From contig JAAAJB010000562.1 of NCBI GenBank assembly GCA_016098155.1, forward strand, positions 1-22,618: 22,618 nucleotides of DNA, read 5' to 3'. The stretch comes from Actinomortierella ambigua. Taxonomy: Eukaryota; Mortierellomycota; Mortierellomycetes; Mortierellales; Mortierellaceae. Under the pieces are notes generated by a model that saw only the letters and a list, made by a program, of their open reading frames with translations, did no database searches and was not told the DNA's origin. Positions within the stretch are counted from its first letter, which is position 1. Each line of letters opens with the position of its first letter. This document shows positions 10,279-20,060 of the stretch, piece after piece. Both the position numbers and the translations under genes were made by a program.

Positions 10279-11456
10279 TTCACGATTTCGCCATCGCGGT
10301 AGAATTATTGTTTGTCGTGAACAAAGGAAAGCGACAATTGTGAGTGAGCACATTACCCTCAAGTAGACAGCGCTAGCTTGACCTTTCTTTCTATTGGCAA
10401 AATATGGTTTTGGTGTTACCAATACCATGTATTCACGGGGGCTGTCAAACACTCTTTGTTGCGAAACGGCCATGGCGTGCTCTGGTCCAACTCCATCTGG
10501 TTTTGTAGGCCAGCTGTAGGAAGGACAAGAAAAGAAATCAGTGTATGCGGTATGTAGAGAGACCAACCTTGTGTCTGACACTTCTCCTAAACATCAAGGT
10601 TCTCCCCTTGTTTCCACAGTAGCCGTAGTCTCCACTTCAAGATCTTTTTTAGCCACCTCTGGCCACCTATGGCCCCTACCTGCTCTTTTACATACACTCG
10701 TTTAGATTAGGCAACGATAAGCTGGAAAAGGACCGTGGCACAAAGGGCCAGACTAAACAAGCTTAAACCTATTGTTTAAACTCTCCCTGAAAGCTTCTTG
10801 TCCCCGACACCAAACGGCAAAGCGAATGGTCGGACTTTCATTGGACAAAGCTGGACTTGAGGTCACATCAACAATCATGGGAAAAAATGTCAAGGAGTCA
10901 GTGCAGGCAAGCCAATGGACCTAGCCTACTGTCAACAAACAAGTAGCTCCTGAGAATTTTTTTTAGCGTTTTCTGCGAAGAGCTAACCTCCCTCCATCTA
11001 TCTCTCTCGCCCATTCTCTCGCCCACGCTCTCTCTCCTATGTGGAGGTAGTCTAGTTTGGATAGAGAGCATATGGAGAGGGGTATGAGGGGTAGGGGTCA
11101 GGAAAGACGACGACAATGAGAAGGAGGGGGGGGGGCTTCTTAGGAATGCCACGATCAGATGACCTTTCTGCTCCCCTGAATGAAAGGACGATCCAAAAGC
11201 AAGGAGAGTCGACTCCGGAGCGTGACAAAAGGCGTTCCGATGCAGGGCACATCCAATGGAAGACGATAATGATTCATCCTGCATGAAAGGTGGAGGAAGG
11301 AGGGTGTTGGTGTGCCGGTGGATGCATATGTTACGCGATCGATCTTGGTGCTTTTGCCATTCACTCTACTATTACTATCTCATGGAGGGAAAAGAGCGCA
11401 CCCTCCATTTTTAATTCGCACGCCCAAGCAGATACAGACGTGGCGTGAAAAACACA

Positions 11457-11480
11457 TTTATTCTAATCTAACATTTTATT
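11457..11480 (-). terminator. Two polyadenylation signals, carboxypeptidase 2
   Basis: The minus strand has AATAAA at 11480-11475 and again at 11462-11457, about 28 and 46 nt past the stop codon at 11508. Spacing and duplication support a real 3' end here. Confidence 0.55.
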
Positions 11481-11507
11481 TTCGTTCTGTCTGTCATGTC
11501 ATGTTGG

Positions 11508-13452
11508 TTAGACCTGTGCTTTGTCGAGGATGGCAGAAAACGCCGCCCAGGTCTCCTGGCCCGAGGGAATAATCTGGTTGGCTGGAAGAGAGAACCCATA
11601 GCGGCCAGTGTCTCGCAGCTCGACTGCAAAGGGCGCCTTGACACCAATGGAGTACGCGTAGTCGACCGAGCTGCCCGATGCTGGATAAATGGTGTGGTAA
11701 ATATCACCCGTTCTGAAGGAAGTGCCGTGAACGGCTCGAAGTGCTTGAGCTGCCGTCTGTGCAAGACCGGCCATGTAGTTGTATGTAGCAGGACGCTGGC
11801 TAGTGAATCCATACCTAATGAGGAGATATATGTATGTGACCAGAAAAATGTACGTTGGCACCCTGACGCAAGATTGCTCTCTTTCCCCCCTTTGATTTGC
11901 TATGTACTGTACGTAGCCAACAAGGTTGCAAACTATGACATGATAAATAGACGTACGGCACCATCCAGAGCTGGGAGTACGAGTGGAAATCAACTGAAGT
12001 GTACATCCAATTCAAATATGTATGTAAATTAGCGTATCATTTCAGGAGCATGGTACCCACAGGATATATAGGCTATTTTGCGAAAGCACTTACTGTACAC
12101 GGCAACATTGCGTAGAGACTTGAGATACCTGGCGATGTTGGATGCCTCAGGCGTTGAGAACGCCGAAGGGCCCATGTAATCGTCAGCGCACGGGTTAGTG
12201 GAAGCACCAGCAGTACCCCACTTGTATCCCCAATTTCGGTTCGCTACATGACAAAAAGAGAGAGAACCATATTCAGTATTTTTTTTGGACAACTGGCCAT
12301 ATGAGAGCAAAGGCGGGGAGTGGGGAGGGAAAGGTACGTCGTCACCGTGTGCAGTTTCTAGAGTTCAACTTACGGTCAGTGCCAAGACAACCGCGAGTGA
12401 CCTGTGTGTTCTTGCGGTGCATGCGATCCGAAGTCTGGGTAACCACAAAGCCGTCGGGGTTGGCTATTGGCACAATGTGGAACGTGTACTTGCGGAGGTA
12501 ACCGGCTACACGACGATCCGAGCCAGTGAGGAGCTGGTCAATAATGTACTCGACGACCATGGTCGAGATCTAGCTCGTGTCGATTATGCAGAGGTAAGGA
12601 ATGCGGTCAATAAGCAGTTAGAGTTGAACTGGCACCATCTACATGTCCCATGTAGGAAGTAATTTTTTTTTCAAATAAAAAAGAGCACTTACCCATTCTC
12701 GCGAATGCAGGGTACCTATTATGATATTCAGCGAAATTGAGTTTTAAAGGTCATGTCAAGTACATCTCTTGTCAGTGCAGGGTTCATTCCGTTCATACAC
12801 ACAGAGAGACAAGAGGAGGCAAAGGACATTCCATACCATGAAGGACAATGTTGTTCGGTCCGCGGCCGATTTTAATGCCAGCCTGACGACGACCCTCGTA
12901 CGAGTTGCCAAAGGAAAAGGACGACGCCTTTTTAGAGTTTCTCGAGATCTGCGACTGGAGCCATCTGGTATGGTCGGCGTAGGAGTGGTAACTCTGGAAC
13001 CAGGCAGAGCCGGCAAAGGCGTTGGAGTCCTTGGTATTTTGAAGGCCGACTGAGTTTTGGAGTGCTTGGAACTGGGCTTCGTTCTGCTGGAGTTCCTTCT
13101 TCTCCTCATCAAGCACTTGCTGAAGATCCTCAATCAAGACGGTATAGGGGACGTCCAGAGCTTCAAACTTGGCAAAGGATTCGGGTGGGATACGGACATC
13201 CAGGTGGCCACCAACGTTCTTGTTGTGAGTGAAGTAGTCCAGCTGGAGCGCAGCCTCATTGTCCGTCAAGGTCTGGAGCTGGCCTTCATTCTCGATTTGG
13301 ATACGGACCACCCGGTGGTGGTTGTAGGCCTTGGGCACGCGGGGCGAGGCAGCTAGGGTAGAGGTCGGCAGGGCGGCAACGTGGCTCGGAGACAGGACCG
13401 TAACGAGGGCTACAACAGCGGCCAAGGAAAACTGGACACACGAGATCTTCAT
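11508..13452 (-). CDS. Secreted zinc carboxypeptidase, M14A, A-type (copy 2)
   Basis: Six exons on the minus strand: 13452-12837, 12715-12693, 12569-12374, 12243-12094, 11993-11957 and 11814-11508; 442 residues. It is a paralogue of copy 1 with the same plan: signal peptide (MKISCVQFSLAAVVALVTVL), M14 propeptide, catalytic domain. Catalytic residues are intact: HSREW (H209, E212), HRKN (R265), NRNWG (N280-R281), HSYSQL (H332), Y384 in TIYPASGSS, and E406 in PFAVELRD. The pocket residue at bovine 255 is Val (V391), again A-type. Exon 2 is 23 nt and encodes little more than the HSREW zinc motif. Relative to copy 1 it gains that intron and lacks two others, so the 15-nt exon of copy 1 is fused to its neighbour here. 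Its own TATA box lies about 80 bp before the ATG. Confidence 0.96.
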
Positions 13453-13922
13453 GATGTGTTGGAGTGGCGAACGTTAGGGATGTTACTCTTGAAGGTGAGG
13501 AATGAGATGCGAGAGAGGCCGTTGGCGTCCCATTTATAGAGATTGGAAGGAATGTAGCTTCAACAAAAACTAGGCCACACAAGAAGCCAGACGATACCCT
13601 GGCGAGACAGACATAGTTTGCAATCTCAGGGAGGGGGGGGGGGCTCCATTTTCGTGAAATTTCGCTCAAATTGATGTTGAAATTACTTTGGACCTAAAGT
13701 GCAAGAGGATCTTGCATGACTACCAATAGCCGGGTATTGAACCAATTGTCTCCTCCTGCCTCGCCATTGACTCGCTCTCGCGTTTCTCAAAATGTCTAGA
13801 GTCATTTTTTTCTCAGGAGCGTCTTGTGAGAAAGTCTGGCTGCCGTGCCAACCGGGTCGAAGGGGGTTGTGCAAATTTTATCATGTATTATTGGCATAGT
13901 CTACATCTAAGAGTGCTTTGTT
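13453..13922. other. Intergenic region between carboxypeptidase 2 and ITPA
   Basis: It contains the TATA box and leader of carboxypeptidase 2, eleven consecutive G at 13633-13643 and the 3' UTR of ITPA. No further gene is visible. Confidence 0.6.
13532..13538 (-). promoter_or_regulatory. TATA box of carboxypeptidase 2
   Basis: The minus strand reads CTATAAATG about 80 bp upstream of the ATG at 13452, a canonical TATA element in the right orientation. Confidence 0.6.
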
Positions 13923-15327
13923 CTACTGGCTAGCAGCAGCCTCCTTCTCGAGATATTCGCGCAGTTTGGCGAGGGATCTGTAGCGGTGGGAGATGGTGTT
14001 TTTGACCTCCTTGCACATCTCGGCATAGGTCTCATCGAACCCATCGGGCTGGAAGATGGGATCCCATCCGAAATGGGTCGGGCCACGCGCGGGAACGATC
14101 TTGCCCTAGAGAAATAGAGATCAGCCCAACCCACAAAGGGGAATGAGTACGAGAAATAATCAAGTCCAGTCCACGTGCCAAGAAATGGCCATCAAGGTGA
14201 AAGCGGGGGAGTAGGAATGGGTTGTGAGCAAGAAGGGTTGAATATAAACTTACGTCAGTGCGACCCTCAAAGAGAATGGGCTCGGTGCCAGGGCCCTTGG
14301 AGAGCGCAAACGTGCAGAGCGCAAAGGCGGACCGATCACCAAAGCCATCCAGCATCTTGTTCAGGCCATCGTGACCGAGGCTTTCCAAGAACCACTTGCT
14401 GCAATTGGTTGGTCGATGGAGGAAGAAAGAGAGAGAAGGAGAAGAGAGAGAGAGTAGGTTTATGTGTGAGAGAGGGTGTGTGTGTGCGAGCATGCGTGGA
14501 TTGGCGCTTGTGTCCAGAAAACTCTAAATGCAAAATATGGCTGCCTATGGGAAAGGTGTGGAGCCATTCAAGGGCGCTTTGGCTGCGGCGGCGGCATGCT
14601 GAGTCACAATAGATCATAGCAATAAAAAAAGGCTTACATGTAAGGGCCGGGAAGACCATTCATGGCAGTGAAGCCAAGGCTTGTGTCCTCGGTGATCACT
14701 GGGCCACCGACCTATTCGATGGTATTGGTGGACCAAGATGATGCGATGGTCTGTTAGAAAATGAAAGAACATTCTCTCTGAGAGAAGGAGGCACTGAAAT
14801 CCATGCCACGTAAATGGTGGTAGTGGGGGTGGTTGCTTACAATCTCTGCAGCCCGTCGGCACTTTTCTCTAGAAACCTCTTCTGTGGTTCCCTGGAGCTC
14901 AGGCACTGTACCAAGCAACGACGCAAAAAACATTTTGAGATTAAATTCACGCAACTTGTAGCACTGAATAAACGCGCTCAATCCCCTCTTTTGCATCCAT
15001 GACCCATGAGACGTACAGTCAACCTTGACGGATTCGAGGTCAAAGTGAGGACCAAGGATCTGCTGCACCTCGATCAACTTGTTCTTGTTGCCTATGGAGG
15101 ATGGATATTATTGAGGATACTGGCGCGTTTTTAGCGCTGTGACCTAGCCTAGAGTTTTCTCGGACGTTCTTGCTGGAACTAGGAGTATTTATACCTGTCA
15201 CGAACACTGCGAGAAGGAGGCGGGGGAGACAACAATAACGGACTGTGGGTTAGCGTTGGACACAGAGGAACAGAGTGGCTATATTTCACCTGGGCAACAT
15301 GGTCCTACCGAGCTTCTGGAGAGCCAT
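13923..15327 (-). CDS. ITPA: Inosine triphosphate pyrophosphatase (ITPA/HAM1)
   Basis: Seven exons on the minus strand: 15327-15309, 15206-15195, 15091-15017, 14905-14841, 14711-14638, 14398-14254 and 14105-13923; 190 residues, the normal family length. The enzyme hydrolyses ITP, dITP and XTP to monophosphates plus pyrophosphate and keeps deaminated purines out of nucleic acids; it is expected in the cytosol. Motifs in order: VFVTGNKNKL (7-16, nucleotide binding), [10 protein letters not shown] (36-45), [10 protein letters not shown] (62-71, acidic metal site), LPGPYIKWFL (77-86), [20 protein letters not shown] (142-153) and ISHRYRSL (168-175, with the SHR signature). The start MALQKL is the only one I found that splices into VFVTG in frame; it uses a 19-nt coding first exon followed by a 12-nt exon. 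The gene is head-to-head with the RRM gene, and a CT-rich leader precedes the ATG. Confidence 0.95.
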
Positions 15328-16047
15328 TGCGGAATGGGAGTGTGTGAAATGGAAGGGGTTGAAGAGAATGAGGAGAAAGAAGCGGAGTGAAATGGCGGGG
15401 CGAGCTTCCCTTTTGTTGCGTTGCACACCGTTGTCACTCGCCTCCTGCGCTCTTTCTCCAACAGTCACTTTTTCTTCTTTCAAGAAGAAGCTTAAAAGGT
15501 AGGCACATACCACATGCTATCCTTTGCAACCAAAGGATGCACTGGTAGGGCCCCCATGCTTCCTATCGGCGCACTTGTGGCGTATGGATGTGTGATTTTC
15601 TGGGCAAGCTTGCAAACAACAAGCAAAGGATAAACGCCCTGCTGCTGACAAGGAGCACCGTGTGCCTGATCTTATGTGGCGGGAGAGCGTCAACAGTGAC
15701 TGCTTTTACCTTTTTTTTTTTTCTTCAAGTCTCTTTTTTTTTACATGCACATAGACACAAGACAACACACCTCTTTGTCACCCTCCTCCCTCACTTGCAT
15801 CAACGTCGCGCATTCCTGCGTTGTCCCTCTCCCTTCTACTCTGCCTCTCTGCCTCGTTGTCTTTGTCTCGTACCTTTGTCTCTACGCTTTCTGCACCTCC
15901 CTTTCTCACCACCTTTGCACTCCGAGACGTTGAACAACATAACGTTGTCACACTACCTCGAGTTCATTCTGATTCTGGCCAAACATCGCATACACGCACC
16001 TCGAAATCAGTCTCCTCGTAGAGAAAAATAAGGCAGCTACACCCACC
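15328..16047. promoter_or_regulatory. Divergent promoter region, ITPA / RS-RRM gene
   Basis: The 720 bp between two head-to-head start codons hold CT-rich leaders in both directions: purine-rich on the plus strand at 15333-15412 for ITPA, pyrimidine-rich at about 15710-15935 for the RRM gene. No TATA element stands out. Shared regulation is possible but inferred. Confidence 0.5.
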
Positions 16048-18317
16048 ATGAGTGACAAATTGCAGGAAAAGTTTGCGCTCGTACAGCAAATGAAGAGGGT
16101 AAGCCCTTGGGCTGCGAATGTTGGGCTAGTGGTCGCTTGCTTGTCACAGGTACTCGAGGCTAACACGGTTCCATTCGCCCTGAAATGACCCTTTTTAGGA
16201 GAAGGAGTTGAAGGAGGCCAAGGCGAGGGAGTCGCAACCTCTCGATATCTTTGCCCTGGCTGGTGTGACCCTCCCTCCCTCGAGCGGACTCAACCACACC
16301 ATCCGGCATGACGGCTCGGCCCCGCCTTCAGCACCAACGAACCAGGGAACTGTCAAGCGGCCGAGGAAGGATGGCAAAGGATCGGTCCCTTCGACACCAA
16401 TGAGGAGAACCTCGAGCTCTGCGGGATCGACTTCGTCATTGTTGCTTTCAGACATAGTGATGGTTGACGCCAGCACCTCGGGAGGAGACAAAAAGCTGAA
16501 GCGGTCATCGATGGCTCCCAGCGTACCGGCGGCGCAGGACGACGAGGAGGACGAGGCAGAAGTACTCGAAAGCGGCAGCGTTGCAGCCAGTGTAAGACGG
16601 ATGGAGCAGAGAGGAAAGGTTGAGAAGCCACAGTTTTGGGGGACCTAGATTGTGTACATGCGCTGATGGTTGCCTTTGCCTCCTATTGTCCCTCCCCCCC
16701 CCCTTTTTTTTCTTTTTAGCCCGAACATGCAGCCCAACACGGACGACAGGCATCGACTGGCTCAACTACGTCTGTGCCACCCACCGGTGCTTCGAGTGTA
16801 GCGGCAACCCCCACAACCAATCTTCCATCTGCCACCTCCTCAGCAACGCCCCCAACACCCATTCCGTCACCGCGGGGTACAGTCGATGGTACTCTCAGGA
16901 GACGCGAGTCCACAGACTCTACCAGTAGTGTCGACAGCTCGCGTCGCCCAACAGAGACCGTCAAGGACATGACTCGCAATGTCCACAGCCGTGCAGGAAG
17001 TGCGGAAGATATGGACGAAGAGATGGTTGTCGACATGTATGGTCGCTCGGTGCCTCGATCTCGCCACCACTCATCTGACGAGGGCTCCGACTCTGACACC
17101 GACCATCGGCATCCACGGAGGCGGCGCAGAACGGACCGCTATGAGGACGATGACTATGAGTCTGGCCGATACAGGCCTTCGTACTCACGTCACCACTACC
17201 ATCGATATGACTCTCGATCGCAATCACGGTCGCGGTCACGGTCTCGCTCCCGTTCCCGCTCCCGCTCCCATTCCCCCTATACGCGCAGCCGTCGCTCTCG
17301 CTCTCGCTCCCGCTCGCGTTCTGGCAGCCCTTACTATCGCCACCGAGGAGGCGACCGGCGCCGGAGGCGAGACGACCGCGACGACCGTCGTTCGGACGAT
17401 GAGCAGTCACACAGACCAGTGGAGGACCAAGATGTAAGTCTACTTCTTACCTGTCACCATTTGGTGAAGGAAGAAAAGAGTTCTCTTTTATTTGTTTTCG
17501 CGACATTGTTATTCACCATTGTTCTCTGGTCGGGTTTTTTTCTCTTCCTTGGTGATACCTCATCCCAATCTTTTAGCCTTATGCGGCGGCAAGCAGCTAT
17601 CTGGACACGGCATTTTACCCAACGAAAATCTATGTCGGCAACCTCCCTGGCTCAGTGTCGTTAACGTCGCTTCGCACAGCATTTGCACCGTTTGGCGACA
17701 TTGAGGACATGAACCTGGTGGAGGGCAAAGACTTTGGTTTTGTGACGTTCAAGGAGCCCTCGGCCGCCCAAGAAGCACTGGCCAAGATGAACGGGGCCGT
17801 GATGGAGGGCACATACATTCGTGTGAACCGGGCCAAAATTCCAGAGCGCAACCGTCGTGGCTTTGCCGGTGTCGCATGGATGGATGAGGATGGTGAGCTG
17901 GCTCGGATGGAGGAGGAGCAACACCAGCAGGCGGCGGCCATTGCAGCTGGCGTCCAGCACCAGCACCCTGCGGCTTGGGCAAGACCCGACAGTGTGTCGT
18001 CTAGGTCTAGCCCTGTCGCAGGTGGTAGTGGCGGAGGAAGCATGGCGGCAGGCTCGCGGGAGGCTGGCCACCGGTCAGGTTATTCATCGTCGGCGGAAGG
18101 CTCAAACGGCCGGAATAGTGGCGGTGGTGATGGTGCCTCGGCTTTGTCGGCAGAATCAATGCGCACTCCTCATGCCCTGCCATCCCGTCCACGGTCACCC
18201 AAGCTGCCACCCAGGCCAACTGGCGATGCTGTCTTTCCTCCTGCAGGTATTGATCCGCGCGCAGCACCTGTAGTCCGTGGTGGTCGACGTCAGATCCTCA
18301 GCTACGACGATCTTTAA
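16048..18317 (+). CDS. RS/RD-domain and RRM protein, NELF-E-like
   Basis: Four exons: 16048-16098, 16199-16591, 16720-17433 and 17577-18317; 632 residues. Order: an N-terminal charged helix (KLQEKFALVQQMKREKELK), a Ser/Thr/Pro-rich linker with an acidic patch (DDEEDEAE), an RS stretch (about 313-351), an Arg/Asp-rich stretch (360-376), one RRM (about 403-475; RNP2 KIYVGNL, RNP1 KDFGFVTF), a Gly/Ser-rich tail and a final RRQILSYDDL. RNA binding is clear. Human NELF-E has the same order: an LQKKF-type basic helix, an RD repeat just before a single RRM with LRxAFxPFGxI, and a terminal RTQIVYSDD-like motif. I therefore infer a NELF-E relative (promoter-proximal RNA polymerase II pausing). The alternative is an SR-type splicing factor. 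The start context is ACCATGA. Retention of intron 2 would add a stop at 16646. Confidence 0.85.
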
Positions 18318-18689
18318 ATGGGTGGGGAAGGGGGTGGGGGCACCACCTTGCCATTGCACTTCCCTGTTGCTCTTCTTCCACTACTACCGCTTCGTCTTCG
18401 TCATCTTATATAGCATCGTTCAACTCATGTATCATTACAACGCACTTTCAATATTACCAAAATCGCGAGCTTGGCCAGTTGACACCTTTTTTTTTTTTGG
18501 ACACGCGTTCTATGCTGCTCCATGTAATTGATAGCTGGGGCGAGAGTAGTTTATTTGTACTACTGTTTGCGGAATAGAGAGAAGGGGTATTGTACAGGGT
18601 CGCGGTAGGCAGTCTGTGGGCATGGATGAGATAGGGCAGGCAACGCGACAAAGGCGAGATGAATGCGTCCTGATGGTAAGGGCTTCCAA
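18318..18689. other. Convergent 3' intergenic region (RRM gene / OST4)
   Basis: It holds the two 3' UTRs. The minus strand carries AATAAA at 18555-18550, about 135 nt beyond the OST4 stop. No other gene is visible. Confidence 0.55.
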
Positions 18690-18803
18690 CTAGTTGGAAT
18701 GCGGCTTCTTAGCGTTGACGGTGACATAGTGGTAGCCGATAATGAGGATCACTGCGATGCAGAAGACGCCATTGGCGAAGATGGTGAGCTGGTTGTCTGT
18801 CAT
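18690..18803 (-). CDS. OST4: Oligosaccharyltransferase subunit OST4
   Basis: This is a 37-residue protein on the minus strand, ATG 18803-18801 to TAG 18692-18690. OST4 is a tiny single-pass ER membrane subunit that helps hold the catalytic STT3 subunit in the complex that transfers glycans to asparagine. The start, MTDNQLTIFANGVF, matches the conserved TDxQLxIFAN motif. A hydrophobic helix follows (VFCIAVILIIG), then YHYVTVN and a short basic tail, as in animal OST4. Most homologues begin M-I-S/T-D, so the second residue is missing here. The ATG comes directly after a good acceptor (CCATAG), which suggests a 5'-UTR intron; a GTACGT donor on the minus strand near 19162 is one candidate. It is convergent with the RRM gene. 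The call is strong; only the exact start is less certain. Confidence 0.9.
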   Translation of the reverse strand: MTDNQLTIFANGVFCIAVILIIGYHYVTVNAKKPHSN

Positions 18804-19689
18804 CTATGGAGTTGAGAGAATTAAATTATAGAGCAAGGTGAGTGGGCATGTAGATACGACATTGGGTGACAGAGGCAACAGCGATGCTGATGGCCGACAG
18901 ATGCTCGAGCAAGTGGCACTTGCAGGTGTTGAGGTGGGATGAATCTATGGAGGGTTGGCGAATGGTACCTTGGAAGTGAGAGTGAGGCAGAGAGGATAGA
19001 AAGAGAGAGGATGAGGGGGGAAGAGCGCGTCCAATGAAAACAGCACACAGACAGACTGATGGGGCGCCACTGATTTTTCACTTCCAATCTTGGAGGGTAC
19101 AACAAGTCCACGAACACCACATGCCATGTATGTCCAATACACACCCCCTCACACCACTACGTACCGTCTCTCTCAAAGAGAATAGACGCGATCTTAAAAA
19201 AAGCCTAGTGCTGGAGAGGAGATCATTCTGCTTTCTTGATATCCAAGGTACGGCAGCCAAAGGAAAGAAAAAAAGGTGTGTTTGAATGTTGTTGTACGTT
19301 GTCGGATAAAAAAAAAATGCCAAGACAACCTAAAATTACTCTATTGGCGGGTGCCGAAATGAATGTTGTGGGCTGTGGCAGATGGACCTCTGCTGCTCTG
19401 CTCTGCATGAACTTTTTTGTTGGTGACACGACGATCGAGTAGTTGCCACACTCATAGGAAAAGAGGACGGACCCAGTAGATGAAAACAACTAAAAGGGAG
19501 ATCTACATCCAAAATGCTCCCACGAACTTGAGTGTCGATATGATAATGGATTCCTAAGTCCCCTCACTCGCACACCCTAAAACACTCCCCCCTCCCCCTT
19601 CTAGTTCGCTTCTTCTGCCCGCAAAAGCCCGCTATGAGATGATGCACTTACCTGGAGTACCTCTTGCCTTAAGCAGAGCTGTCTGTCCT

Positions 19690-19722
19690 GTACCAGTGCT
19701 ACCAGTATATACCTGCTGGTAC
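19690..19722. repeat. GTACCAG/CTGGTAC inverted repeat with central TATATA
   Basis: Perfect 7-bp arms (19690-19696 and 19716-19722) flank a 19-nt spacer that contains TATATA at 19706-19711, in the divergent promoter about 340-370 bp before the transporter ATG. It is a possible regulatory site or core promoter; function is inferred. Confidence 0.4.
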
Positions 19723-19902
19723 TGCTGACTGTACACATATCGAGTGAGATCATGAGAAAACAAACATAACAGAAAAACAGCCCAAACCTTGTATACCTTA
19801 AATTGCCATGAAAAAATGCTTAAAAGCGCGTAATATCACTCCTGTACCACATTGTTGTCGCCTGTTTGCCTGTTTTCACTCTCTTCCATTCTTCCTTATT
19901 CT

Positions 19903-20007
19903 TTCCTCCTTCCTCTTTCCTCCTTCCTCCTTCCTCCTTCCTCCTTCCTCCTTCCTCCTTCCTCCTTCCGCCTTCCTCCTTCCGCCTTCCTCCTTCCTCC
20001 TTCCTCC
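19903..20007 (+). repeat. Tandem 7-nt repeat (TTCCTCC)15 in transporter leader
   Basis: Fifteen contiguous copies of TTCCTCC, twelve perfect and three variants (TTCCTCT at 19910; TTCCGCC at 19966 and 19980). The array ends 53 bp before the start codon at 20061. It is all-pyrimidine on the coding strand except for the two G variants. Because seven is not a multiple of three, every forward frame reads the same heptad, PPSSFLL, without stops. Confidence 0.95.
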
Positions 20008-20060
20008 TTCCTTCGTTCTTCCTCTTCCCTCCCCCTTCCTCCCTTCCCCTGCACCTCAAA

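Larger units (their letters stand above)
8530..11507. other. 3-kb intergenic region between the two carboxypeptidase genes
   Basis: The left edge carries the promoter and leader of copy 1, and the right edge the 3' UTR of copy 2. Between them I find no conserved protein domain, no splice-joinable coding set and no tRNA. Present are a cluster of GTAC palindromes (10237-10278), a short hairpin CGGCC-GCTT-GGCCG near 9794 and ten consecutive G at 11126-11135. The longest open frame (minus strand, 9907-10581) has no recognisable similarity and biased composition. Confidence 0.6.
18804..20060. promoter_or_regulatory. Divergent region upstream of OST4 and the ABC transporter
   Basis: It contains the probable OST4 5'-UTR intron at its left edge, a GTACCAG/CTGGTAC inverted repeat with a central TATATA (19690-19722), and the CT-rich leader of the transporter with a 7-nt tandem repeat. 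No protein gene is recognised inside. Confidence 0.5.

Noticed and set aside
9907..10581. 224-residue open frame on the minus strand
   Set aside because: No recognisable domain, unusual composition, no supporting splice or promoter context; treated as chance.
13723..13745. GGTTCAATACCC on the minus strand resembling a tRNA T-loop
   Set aside because: The flanking bases pair over only two positions and no A box lies upstream.
16592..16648. Continuation of RRM-gene exon 2 past 16591
   Set aside because: A strong GTAAGA donor at 16592 and an in-frame acceptor before 16720 fit better; read-through stops at 16646.
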